From Lepidonotus clava (Eukaryota; Annelida; Polychaeta; Phyllodocida; Polynoidae): a DNA stretch of 64,000 bases. The notes under the pieces are model-generated. The model worked only from the letters and a program-made list of their open reading frames with translations, made no database searches and was not told the origin of the DNA. This document shows positions 1 to 10,523 of the stretch, one piece after another. Location: assembly GCA_936440205.1 (NCBI GenBank), contig OW387148.1, forward strand, positions 24,855,961 to 24,919,960, written 5' to 3'. Positions within the stretch are counted from its first letter, which is position 1, and every line of letters starts with the position of its first letter. The translations under genes were made by a program, and so were the position numbers.

Positions 1-3000
1 TTTTTAGATGTCTGTCGTATTTTCTTTTCAAAAACACATCCCACTGTGAAAGACTACTTCAAGAATGTTTTCCTGATGAAACTAAAGTATCATTCAGAGG
101 TATTTCAATTAAGGCCTTGACCCAGATAGAAGCCAAATACAACATTATGATAAGAGTGTTTTCACTCATTCCTAAGAAGAGTACCACTTCCAAGAAAAAG
201 AAAGTTAAAAGGGGAACACCTTGTACATTAAAATGTATAAAGGGAAATTTAATGAGTGTTGAGGATGAGTCTAAAGTTATGACACTAAATCTATACGACC
301 ATCACTTCAGTCTAGTAAACGATCTAAATAAATATTCACAGTTCCACATGTGTCGTAAGTGTAGAAGACTCTTTGAAACAGAGTATAATCTAAAGCGACA
401 CACTAACATAAAAAGCGACTGTACGCAAGTTAAATTCATCTACAAAGGTGGTATTTACAGAAACAAACCATCTGTATTTGATAGACTGGAGGAGCTAGGT
501 ATAAAAGTACCAGCAGAACTTCGAATATATCCATACAAAATTGTGTATGATTTCGAAAGTTATTTTTCTCACAAAACAAAAGGTGATGTTCAGACAACTA
601 ACACAGTAGTCGAATCACATCATGTACCGCTTTCATCTAGTGTAGCAAGTGACTTTCCAGAATGGGAAAAACCAGTTTGTTTCATAAGAAAAAGTGATGG
701 AGAAAATGATGAAATAGTTCACGACACACTGGATTACATACAAAAGTTAGCTGAAAAAATAGGAACTGTTGTAGAAACACGTTTCTCTCACATAATAAAA
801 AAGCTTGAAAAGTATAAAAAAAACGAGATTGCTGAAGGAAAAAAAGTGCCTAAATCACTAATGAAGAGCATAGGAAAAAAGGGTAGTAATAAAACCTCGC
901 ACAGAATAGATAAAATCAAAATTCGTCTTATGAACTATATTTACAGAGTACCTGTCATAGGTTTCAATTCTGGTCGCTACGACTTAAATCTAATAAAGCG
1001 AGATTTCCATTCCTTTTATGCAAAGAAGCAAACAGCTGAGATGAAAACCATAAAAAGGAGTAATCAATACATAGCTGTCTACACAGAGAACTGTGTTTAT
1101 TTAGACATGTTAAATTATCTAGCTCCCGGATACTCCTATGCTAGCTATTTAAAAGCTTTCCTACAAGATGAAAGTAAAGGGTTCTTTCCATATGAGTGGA
1201 TGACATCAACTAGAAAACTAGGGAACTTAAAACTTCCACCTCGCTCAGCTTTCTATAGTTCACTTACGGGTACTTCTATATCAGAGGAAGACTATGCCAA
1301 GTGTAAGAAAGTGTGGAAAGATAATGGAATGACAACTTTCAGAGATTATCTAATATATTACAATAACAAAGATGTAGAACCTTTTGTCAAAGCTATAAAC
1401 CAACACATGAAATTTTTCAGTGAAAGAGGAATAGATATGTTCAAAGATGGTCTGACTCTTCCAGGTCTTACACTAAAATTTCTATTTGATAACACATCAT
1501 CAAACACCCTTCCTTACATTATATTCTCAGAGGCAGACAAAGATGTGCACAAATTAATTAGAAGCAATTTGGTAGGTGGTTCATCGATTATATTTCATAG
1601 ACATCAAAAAGCAGGCGTGACACGAATACGGGGAAGATCATTCGGACCATTAAGTAAAGTGTGCCGTCATATCATAGGAGTAGATGCAAACAGTCTTTAC
1701 CTTAAATGTATGGGTGAAGAACACTGTACGGGGTACTTTGTAGTCCGCAGAAGTAGTAACAATTACAAACCTGAACAATCTCAAAAAGTCAGTCGCGCTG
1801 CAACAGAATGGTTGCGGTTTCGAGAGATTACAGACAAAGTTAAAATACTACATGCTTATAACCATGGGGAAGTTAGTGTGGGTACAAAAAGAGTTCGAGT
1901 GGACGGACTGGTTCCAGATACAAAAACCGTGTATCAATTTCATGGTTGCTACTAGCATGGGCACGCGTGTCACATGAATAAAAACACTCTCTCTACTGAT
2001 AAAGGCCGTAAACTAATGTCAGAAAGATGTCGACAAACTCTTAAAACAACACTGTATCTAGAACTAATAGGTTATACTGTCATTGAGAAATACGAAGGTG
2101 ACTGGAACAAAGACAAGAATAACAACAACAGTGTTATAGCATGTAAATCACTGTGGAGCATACCGATTCCAAACACACACAATACCCTTTCTGAAATAGA
2201 TATAATAAACGGCGTAAAAAATGGGACTATTTTTGGACTAGTATCGGTGGACATACACACACCTGATCACCTTAAATTTAAATTTGAAGAAATGACACCC
2301 ATTTTCAAAAATACAATGGTGTCAAGAGATGATGTAGGAGAACACATGAAACAACATCTATTAAAGAACGATAGGGTGAAAAGACCACAACGTCAATTAA
2401 TCGGAAGTTATTTTGCTAAAAATATTTTATTAGGTTCACCACTACTTAAATGGTATTTAGAAAAAGGCTTAATCGTAACAAAAGTTCACTTACTAGTTGA
2501 ATACATACCACAGAAATCGTTTCTCTCATTTGTTGATCAAGTAACAGAGGCACGAAGAAAAGGGGACAAAAACCCTGACTGTAAAATTCTCTCTGACCTC
2601 TACAAACTCCTAGGAAACAGTTCATATGGAAAAACGATTTGTAACAAACAAAACTTCACAAACACTCGATATATGACACCAGAAAAAGCCGCTAGAATAG
2701 CTCTTCACTGGACAGTACAAGATGTCCAAGACTTGTGTGAAGATACATGTGAAGTCTCATCACTCCCTACGTCAATAACATACGACCTTCCAGTTCAAAT
2801 AGGTTTCATGGTATATCAATACGCAAAACTGAAAATGTTACAATTTTACTACGACTTCTTATCAAAGTACATTGAAGAATCTGACTTTGAACTCTGTGAA
2901 ATGGATACAGATAGTCTGTATTTTGCACTCAGTGCACAGACTTTAGATGAATTAATAATTCCAGAAAAAAGAGAAGCCTATTATAGAGAACGACACTTAT

Positions 3001-3347
3001 GGTTACCATCAGAATCTTGTGATAATGAACATCACAGAGAACAATATATAATAGCGAAAACAAATAATTTACCATGGTTTCCACAACCATGTTGTAAAGA
3101 AAGAGAAAAATATGACAAACGGACCCCAGGACTATTCAAAATTGAATGGGAAGGAGATGAAATGACTTCACTAAATTCAAAATGTTATATCGGTCATGGA
3201 AAGGAAAAGAAAACTAGCTGTAAAGGTGTGATACAGAAACAAAACATACTTGACATGGAATCTTTTAACACCGTTCTCGAAACACAAATCACGATGGACG
3301 CCGTTAACACTGGTTTCAAAGTTGTAGATCATCATATAATAACATAG
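1..3347 (+). pseudogene. Protein-primed DNA polymerase B (pPolB) of the Polinton-like element, 5' end outside window
   Basis: The reading frame is already open at the left edge, so the gene starts outside the window. Parts in order: a C2H2-type zinc finger (CRKC, then H-x(5)-C) near 350-420, an exonuclease motif YDFES near 547, the second exonuclease region GFNSGRYD near 960, a polymerase A-type motif DANSLY near 1683, the B-motif region LLGNSSYGK near 2610, and the C motif DTDSLY near 2903. This motif order is that of protein-primed family-B polymerases of Polintons and adintoviruses, which replicate linear element DNA from a terminal protein. It is a fossil copy with about one break in the part seen. 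Family assignment is by motif reading only; a linear-plasmid or virus polymerase is a less likely alternative. Confidence 0.85.
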
Positions 3348-4076
3348 AAACAGAAAAAGAGAGGATTAAGTTATCAATATATAAAAAGAAAAACTTGTGA
3401 AGACGGTGTGAGCACGATACCCTTAGATATCTAGGAATTCGGCAATCATGTTGTAAATATTCTTTAATTCTGAAAAATAACAGACTTATAACTACGAAAT
3501 ATATCATTTATGAAGGAAATACTTCAACAAAAAAATATAAAATATAAAAATATAAAAAAAATATAAAATAAAAAGAAAATTAAACCTGTACATATCATTT
3601 ATCTAACCGCTGTTTTAAAAAAAAATATATATTCAAAAGTTGAAATTTAAAAAAAGAAATAATTGTTTAAGAAAAAAGAAAAAAACTTTAAAATTATAAT
3701 AAAAATAAAAATAAAATTATACAAAATCTCACATAGAGATAGAAAAAAACGCTTGAAATATAAATATTTGTCTAAGAAAATGAAAAAACTTTAAAAAATT
3801 ATAAAAATTAAAAAAAATAAAAAAATTATACAATATCTCACAGAAACCCAAAAAATGCATGGCTTTATGCATGGCTTTATCTAGGGTAGAACTCCCGGCA
3901 GCGAAAAATCTCAGCGAATCACAGAGAAATTTCAGGTGTCTACCCACTACCAGTTATTTTCTTAGTAGGCCTACATACTAAATAGTAAATACTACAAAAA
4001 TAACTGGATACCCATATTTTATTCATCTAGTTGCTTAGTGTAGCCATAGTTTCAAGTATTATATTACAGCTTCAAT
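3348..4076. other. A/T-rich spacer within the Polinton-like element
   Basis: There is no credible gene here. The stretch from about 3530 to 3850 is extremely A/T-rich, with runs of A and repeated AAATATAAAA and AAAATTATA words, and two similar blocks containing AAACTTTAAAA and AATTATAA near 3684 and 3788. The last 100 bases before the next ORF are ordinary and could hold its promoter. Confidence 0.6.
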
Positions 4077-5021
4077 ATGAGTGACAGCAGCTATTCGGAT
4101 TTTCTAATCGATTTGGCAAGCAATGATTCATCAACAAATGATAACGAGACCACACTTAGTTGGGGTCTCGATTTATCATTTCTCAATATTGCTGAGTCAC
4201 GACCTGAATCTCCGGATAGTACTCTCGACTCTAACTATCCATCAGCAGACATTAATTTTCAACTTATACCCAAAAATGATAAAGTCACTGTACTTTGCGG
4301 ATGTAGTGGATATTTCTTTTGGGAGATTATCCCCGCACAGTACAGCAACTTTTATCTGAAACCACACCATGTTAGTACTGTAGACCACACCACTGGTACG
4401 ACGCGATCCTGTTCCACTTTTACAGAAGCTATGTGGGACGGGTATAGTTTCGCAACGAGCCAGCTTATCAACGGCGATAACTACAAAGACTACTGTTTGG
4501 CGGTGTATCAACATCATCAAGACTCATGTTTCAGAGTTACTACCAGATACACCGTCAACAGTGTAAAGTCACTTATGGTTTTCATTGAGCAACATAAAGT
4601 GACAGCCGTTTCACAGGCCTTTTGTAAATGTCGAATCCGTGATTCCGATGTCACTTTTGTTGGTCCTTTGTTCTGTTTTACATGTATACAACTACACTGT
4701 GAGCTGAAATCAATTTACATTCAGGCCATCGAAAATTTCTTTTCATACCAGGTGCAAATGAATCCTGTTTTCGGTCACAATGTGTTGGCGACTGAAGTAG
4801 ACTGTAACTTTTTCAAAGCACAGTCTCTCTTTCACCATACCATTGCTAAATCCGTCAGAAATCCTCATCACATGTACACATATGTTTACACTCACACATG
4901 GAACAAAGAGAAACTGAAACAGCCGAAGATAAGGACACTTGCCCGAAACTGTTCTCATTGTTTAATTTGTTTATTACCAGGCAACGGAAACAATGTTTTC
5001 TTATGCCAACAGTGTAAATGA
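4077..5021 (+). CDS. Unassigned cysteine-rich 314-residue ORF of the Polinton-like element
   Basis: A single open frame of 314 residues follows the polymerase on the same strand. The first 60 residues are acidic and Ser/Asp/Asn-rich, like a flexible or activator-type region. The rest is rich in Cys, His and aromatic residues. The C-terminus ends in CSHCLIC followed by FLCQQC, which looks like a small zinc ribbon. Poly(A) signals follow at about 5065 and 5125, so it looks like a separately transcribed gene. I do not recognise the family. Its place next to the polymerase suggests an element gene; a captured host or viral gene is the alternative. The function is unknown. Confidence 0.6.
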   Translation: MSDSSYSDFLIDLASNDSSTNDNETTLSWGLDLSFLNIAESRPESPDSTLDSNYPSADINFQLIPKNDKVTVLCGCSGYFFWEIIPAQYSNFYLKPHHVSTVDHTTGTTRSCSTFTEAMWDGYSFATSQLINGDNYKDYCLAVYQHHQDSCFRVTTRYTVNSVKSLMVFIEQHKVTAVSQAFCKCRIRDSDVTFVGPLFCFTCIQLHCELKSIYIQAIENFFSYQVQMNPVFGHNVLATEVDCNFFKAQSLFHHTIAKSVRNPHHMYTYVYTHTWNKEKLKQPKIRTLARNCSHCLICLLPGNGNNVFLCQQCK

Positions 5022-5160
5022 TTTTGTATGATATATTTTTCACTTTGTGAACAGTTTCAATGTAAATAAAAGATTACACCATGTATCTGTGACACTGTAA
5101 ATATGTTTCTATATATGTTTCTAATGAATAAAACTTATAAACGAATTTTATATGTTGTGT

Positions 5161-5253
5161 TTTCTATACGCATATTATTTAATGAATATAAACACGAAAA
5201 CTCTATATTCAGTTTCTATACGAATATTATTTAATGAATATGAAGACGAAACT
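5161..5253. repeat. Tandem duplication of about 52 bp
   Basis: Two near-copies of a unit beginning TTTCTATACG and running through ATATTATTTAATGAATAT and ACGAAAACT lie head to tail, starting at about 5161 and 5213. They lie just beyond the poly(A) signals of the unassigned ORF and may be near the right end of the Polinton-like element. Confidence 0.7.
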
Positions 5254-5332
5254 TTATCAAAATCATATTAAACGAATACATTCACATAAAGTAGATATAA
5301 TCGAATCGAATAGTAATAGTATAAGTCATAAA

Positions 5333-5472
5333 ATTGCAAAGGGGGCGGTGCGCGCAGCCCATGGGAGGGTTTGTTTTAGGAATGAGGTGGAGACCTCCGG
5401 CCGTGCCTCCAGTCTCCACCTCATTCCTAAAACAGCCCTCCCATGGAATGCCCGCACCGCCCCCTTTGCAAT
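5333..5472. repeat. Long capped palindrome H1 (foldback element)
   Basis: This is an inverted repeat of about 140 bp. The left arm begins ATTGCAAAGGGGGCGGTGC and the right arm ends with its complement. The stem of about 60 bp has a few mismatches and a GC-rich cap around GACCTCCGGCCGTGCC. It looks like a foldback or MITE-type element. It shares its design (long stem, GGCC-containing cap, GGTCTCC or GTCTCC near the tip) with the palindromes at 5518, 49520 and 56846. Confidence 0.85.
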
Positions 5473-5517
5473 TAAAATATCAGAACATATGTAATATTTT
5501 ATCCGTAACCAGAATAT

Positions 5518-5645
5518 AGGGTCCCTGAGAAAGCATGCCAGGGGAAGAGCGCGTTGAGGAACGACGTGCAGACCTCCGGCCTTACGGCCTCCGGTCTCCA
5601 CGTCGTTCCACGCGCTCTTCCCCTGACATGTTTTCTCAGTGACCC
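5518..5645. repeat. Long capped palindrome H2 (foldback element)
   Basis: This is an inverted repeat of about 128 bp. AGGGTCCCTGAGAAA at the left pairs with its imperfect complement at the right, and the near-perfect inner stem is capped by CCGGCCTTACGGCC. It starts 45 bp after palindrome H1 with a different stem sequence but the same cap style, so the two may be related foldback elements that inserted side by side. Confidence 0.85.
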
Positions 5646-5668
5646 TGTTTTCTAATATTTCTAACCTC

Positions 5669-5793
5669 TGACCTCTGACCTAATTACAAAAATAGCTTTT
5701 ATAAGTAGGTCGTAATGACCTAATTATTCAAAGTCTCTATTAAGCTATGAACCTATTTTAGACCTAAACTCGGTCGTAGTGACCTACTGACCT
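5669..5793. promoter_or_regulatory. Cluster of nuclear-receptor half-site motifs (TGACCT/AGGTCA)
   Basis: TGACCT occurs as a one-spaced direct repeat at 5669-5681 and a two-spaced direct repeat at 5780-5793. Inverted three-spaced arrangements occur at 5707-5721 (AGGTC-GTAA-TGACCT, one mismatch from an oestrogen-type element) and around 5771-5785. These match known nuclear-receptor response-element grammars. Whether they work is inference. They lie about 0.7 kb past the 3' end of the TLCD3-like gene. They could instead be part of a short repeat, because GTAGGTC/TAGTGACCTA recurs. Confidence 0.35.
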
Positions 5794-6461
5794 ACTTAGT
5801 AGCATTGACTATGCGCGCCAGTGACTCCATCATACTACTCACATTTATTATCTCATGGTATCATGTCTATCAAAAAAAGAAATAAATTCCATGATATGAT
5901 TACCATTTATTTAATGGTCTTTTTTATTTTTCTTCAGATTTGCCCATTCCGTTTCGCCCACATTGAGGGAAAGTAGTATATGAAAAAAAGAATCAGTATC
6001 AGGCTTGTGTGTAGAAACGTTTACCAGCAGCACATGATTTAGTTTTTAAATCAAATGAATGGAATAGGTAAACCTGATGTTTTCCTTTTTCCTAAAATAT
6101 TGTTAAAACATTTTGACTTTTGAAATAAAATCAATTGAATGATTCACAGGCTTGTGAGTCAAACAAAAAGCCACATGTCAGGGCAATCAAGGGTAATAAT
6201 AAAACATTATTATGATATGTGTTTGCATGTACTGTGAACAACCATCTTAAATTGAAAAGCATGTAATTGTATTTCGTACCTTTCCAAAATAGTCACACAC
6301 TGTATATGTAGACACAAAAGAAAGAATCAAATTTAATTTAATTTACAACTGCATTTATATAACATAGCATCGGTGATGCAGAAAAGATAACACTTCTGAT
6401 TAAATAAACACAACAATTCAATGTCTGTCAATATAAATTTACTGAAACTAATCGGTCGGCG
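5794..6461. other. Intergenic DNA, 3' flank of the TLCD3-like gene
   Basis: No gene is seen. This A/T-rich stretch lies downstream of the minus-strand TLCD3-like gene and probably includes its 3' UTR. No clear repeat or RNA gene was recognised. Confidence 0.5.
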
Positions 6462-9400
6462 TCATTCACTTTTAATCTTGGCACCGTTCAGCCATTCCAG
6501 TCCTTCTATGCGAACCTGGCGCACTATCTTGGTCATGAAATATACATTGAGGATAACATATGCGAGGCAACCCAGGTTGCATTGTATGGGGATGGTAGCG
6601 GGCACAGACAAGACGGGCACCCCTATCTGGTCGGCATACCCCTTCCACATGTAGACGTAGATGAGGAACCTGCTGGCTATGAAGGTTAATACGAAGAGCA
6701 CCGCGTTCACCAGGTAGACCTTGGTCCGCTGCCGCCCCAACTGTGAAGGGAATTCACGAAATGTATATAATGAACACTTACTCAATTCAACTGTAAATAA
6801 TCCTGAGGCAAATTTTCGGGGGCGGGGGGGTGTAGAATCGTTCATGTGGAAAATACATTGGAGGATCCAGTGGGGGGGGGGGGGGGGCGCGCAGGAGGCG
6901 CACCCCTCCATATTTTCGGAAAATTTTTCATTTTTTTATTGTATAAAATTCGGCCAAAAAGCATGCAATTAGGGAGAACATTTTTACAATAGCTCCCTCC
7001 CCGCCACTGAAATATATCATGCTTAAAGGCATGATCTTATTTTACTGTTTACCAGTGCCCCGCATATCATTATTAGGTTTATCATTCAGTATGCTTGTAA
7101 TTAAATATCGGAAGTTTTGGACTATAATACCTCAACGGCAATATCGCGGTAGGACTTGAAGGGTAAAACTGCCTCGGCGAACAAGAAGCACCCAAAGAAA
7201 AATGCTCCTCTCCGCACAAGCTGAAACAATTTATATTGTATTAGAATGATGTGCTCTGAACGTTCTTCTATTTTTTTTGGTTTTAATTGTTTTAATACTG
7301 TGTAGACATCATATTATTCCTCATCCTAATAATAAATAAATGTAATTCTACTCAATGGTATCAACAATATTAATATACAATTAATAATACTATCGTTCCA
7401 TCATCTTAGAATACACTGTTCCTAAATAGGAAAACTTTAAATTTCAAGTCATATGGCTGCTAATTAAGAATGAAATACAATTTACATTACTCACGGATAT
7501 CATTGGTAAGATTAACATTGGTAGGATGACATGATGAATGGTCATTCCAGGGTCACTGCACAGATACTCCACTAGGTGGCACCAAGTGGTCCCACGTTTG
7601 TCCTGCAATGAATGATATGTATACATTGTACTTACGAAAATTACATTCGGCTTTTCAGATGCGAATTAGTGTTGTTTGCAAAATGTATCATATATTCTCT
7701 AAATCTACAATCTATAATCCACAAACGTCATCATCACACTTTTAAATATGTCTCCATCCACAAGATTAATTTTCAACTGATTAGGACTATTTGAAATAAC
7801 GACAAGTAAACTGGTTATTATAAACACACAGTAACGTTATCAGGTAACTGGTTCATTTATAAATCTGCTCACATACCTCTTCATCTTTGCTGAGGAGATA
7901 TTCTTGAAAACCCAACCAGGTATCAAAATAAAAGTAGGTGCAGAGGAACCAAGCATAGGCCTCGGCTACCCAGTGGCTGAAATAAAATATAGACTGCCGT
8001 GTTACTCACGATGTAGGCCTACATGATTGTTTTCTATTTTTTATAACAATACCAACGGTAGATTGTTTTGAATAGTTGAACCTTCCCAAATTAACATGCA
8101 TCAAAATTATGTAGCAGGTCGAAAAATTATTAGTTTGGCCATGTATATTACTGGCAAGGGTTGTGGTGCTGGGAGGGGGGAGTTTCAGTTGTCAATATTA
8201 GTGCTAAGGATAAGGAACAGTGAATACAAAATTCGGTAAAACTTAGAATGACCTTATGATTAAATCCTATCCGCACAACAATATTATTCTAGTTGGAAAA
8301 AAAGGAGATTGGCTGTGTAAATTCAACATTTTGTTTAGTGAGTAAAAAGGAGAACATCGCAAAAATTGCGGTCATATGGCCGGCAAAACTATCAGATAAA
8401 AATATTTAGATGCATACGTACCTATCATTAATTACATCCTGACAAGACGACGTTATAACGAGTCCAGCAACACAAGCTAACACTCCTTGAATGCCGGAAA
8501 CAGTTCTGTACACACATGAAAACAAGAATTTAATGTTAAAAGAATTTAAATGTAAGCTTAAACGCTATTGTACTATGTGTTTTGTACGTCTCCAGGAGCA
8601 ATTTAAAAAGATCAGGATATAAAGCATCATTTGCTCTTCCTTAATACACTGTTTCACTGTTTCCCCCTTTCCCCCCCCCCTCCCCCCCCCCCCCCTTCCC
8701 CCTCTTTTTTTTCTTGTTCAAGCTTTAATTGCATTAAATTCTATTCAAACTATCCCATATATTTATCATCTCACACTGCTCCCCTCAGTCCAAAATAACA
8801 AAACAGTAAACAGTGAAAAGTAAAAAAAGTGGTTAAATACTAATCATGTTATTGAAATCTCCCTTCCCCCCTGGTGTGGATTGACTTATTTGGTTTGGTT
8901 AATGATTGGGGAAACATGTGGAATTGCATAATATAATATCAGTTCTTATTTTGCCACTGAAGTGAGAGGATATGTAAATGAAATCACGAGCTGAATTATA
9001 TTATGTTGCTATTAGTAGTGCTATGACTGTGTCTCTTTTTTTCCCTATGGAATATTCATTTAAAGTAATTATCTTGCTGTTTATAAGTAGGGGGATGTAT
9101 AGGAGTAAAGGGCAGATTGAAATGGTTATTTCAGATAATTCTTCTTATGATCAATGGATTAAAGGGGGAAAACAGTGTACTGCTAAAAAGCAACTGGCGC
9201 TTTATACCATGATCTACATAAGTATTATTATACCATTAAGGAAGTATATCTTTAGTTCCTCTATGCAGGAAAAAACATAACGATAATACTTTTCAATAAA
9301 AGAATCAGTGAGTAATACATTGTGAAAAAAAACCATAGTAATCTGCATGCAATTATGCATCTTTTATCACTGATTGGTATCCCATTCTTTTAAATGCGTA

Positions 9401-10523
9401 TTACCCATCATGTCCATTCATTTTCCCGTCTAAAATCCTATAGGTTCTACTTTTACTTTTCCTTAAAACAGGCCCGTACACAGGGTCTGCTGTGGGGGGG
9501 GGGGGGGGGTGGCGAGAACCCCTAAGAGGGGAATAATCCTTGAGCAATGTGGATATGTGTACGACTAATTGTTGAATGTTGTCCATGAATATTATGGCCT
9601 AATGGTTCGGTTGGCTTATGTGGCGACAGATTGTACTCATCAGTTACCATGGATTTAAATGCACAATAAACATCTTTGTTCCTCTGCAAGTGAGTGTCTT
9701 CATTTGACTTGAACCACCTTGGTGAAGAGAACTCTACCTTAATGCTGATTGATTAACCTAATACGTGAACTGGGCTTATTTATTATCTACTAGAAATAAC
9801 AGTAACACAAGAAATGAGCGCAATGAAACACTCAAAGCTAAAACTCCATTTATTTAGTTCGACCTTATCATAACTCTTAAATTAAATCCACATTATTGTT
9901 CAACACTATACGCAGATGAGAATAGCGATAGCATTACATGTCAACGGAAGAGTTAATGCCCACTAAAACTATAAGGTCAATATTAGTAACTTTATACATA
10001 TAGTATTTAAGTAACCGTCATTAAGAAAAATATTCTGGACAGCGGTTACCCAAATTATTATAATGCTTCTAATGTAATCGTAACGATACGATTATACAAT
10101 GCGATCTGGTGCCACATTTATCTAAGCTTAAGGGATACCATCGAGGCCCATCGAGCAACCCTTATGGTGAAGACAATTTAATCATCCAAAGAAAAGATGT
10201 TATATTCATGTGTATCTACAGCCAGATACTTTGGTACATTGAGGTTATTGTAACGTCTGGTGTCTCACAATTGTGAATAGCTCTAGACGTGGGCCAATAG
10301 GCTTCATAGTACCCATATACAACCACGTTCCTTCAGGAAGTTTGACCTCTTACCTTGCAGAGATACGGATCACTGAGACATGGGAGAGACCTAGTTCTGG
10401 AGACTTGCCCTGGATGAATACCCGGCACGTGCAGTAGATCCCGTAGAAAAACACCAGTCCAGAAACCACAGCAACCAGTATAATCCATAATGAATCACTC
10501 GTATGCATTTCCACCGTATTCAT
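6462..10523 (-). CDS. TLCD3: TLC-domain protein of the TLCD3/FAM57 family
   Basis: Six exons, in coding order: 10523-10354, 8505-8422, 7976-7877, 7602-7495, 7220-7131 and 6740-6462. They join in phase across GT-AG introns to give 276 residues, against about 257 for human TLCD3A. The first exon codes a membrane segment (IILVAVVSGLVFFYGIY). Exons 2-6 align by eye with the whole human TLC domain: SSCQDVIND, HWVAEAYAWF, the paired His of MTIHH, FFFGCFLFAEAVLPF, and the long last exon with FIASRFLIYVYMWKGY. TLC proteins are multi-pass ER or plasma-membrane proteins related to ceramide synthases. TLCD3B has been linked to ceramide synthesis, so a sphingolipid role is plausible but not shown here. 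The family call is firm; A versus B paralogue is not decided. Confidence 0.88.
6800..7000. repeat. Poly-G-bearing repeat fragment in a TLCD3-like intron
   Basis: Intron 5 of the TLCD3-like gene holds GGAGGATCCAG followed by a run of about 15 G and then CGCGCAGGAGGCGCACCCCTCC. This resembles the ends of non-autonomous transposons marked by GGGCGGATCCAG-type termini. Only one end is visible, so it is reported as a fragment. Confidence 0.4.
8506..10353. repeat. First intron of the TLCD3-like gene, with low-complexity and repeat fragments
   Basis: The intron contains a C-run block at about 8663-8702. At about 9471-9510 a CAGGCCCGTACACAGG motif is followed by a G-run, a signature often seen at the ends of MITE-type elements, but without a matching second end nearby. 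No additional exon was recognised. The ORFs here show no family resemblance. Confidence 0.5.

Larger units (their letters stand above)
1..5253 (+). mobile_element. Polinton/adintovirus-like element, right part (fossil)
   Basis: A virus-like DNA element enters the window from the left. The parts seen are a protein-primed family-B DNA polymerase, an A/T-rich spacer and a second same-strand ORF ending at 5021. Polintons and adintoviruses are the usual animal elements with this polymerase type. The capsid, protease and integrase genes that would settle the family are not in view. The right border is uncertain: no terminal inverted repeat was matched, and the end given here is the end of a short tandem duplication. 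The polymerase part is broken, with about one interruption in the visible portion. The element is an old-looking fossil, but its age cannot be measured without the other end. Confidence 0.7.

Noticed and set aside
8663-8702. C-run considered as a G-quadruplex regulator
   Set aside because: Simple low-complexity tract deep in an intron; nothing around it supports a function.
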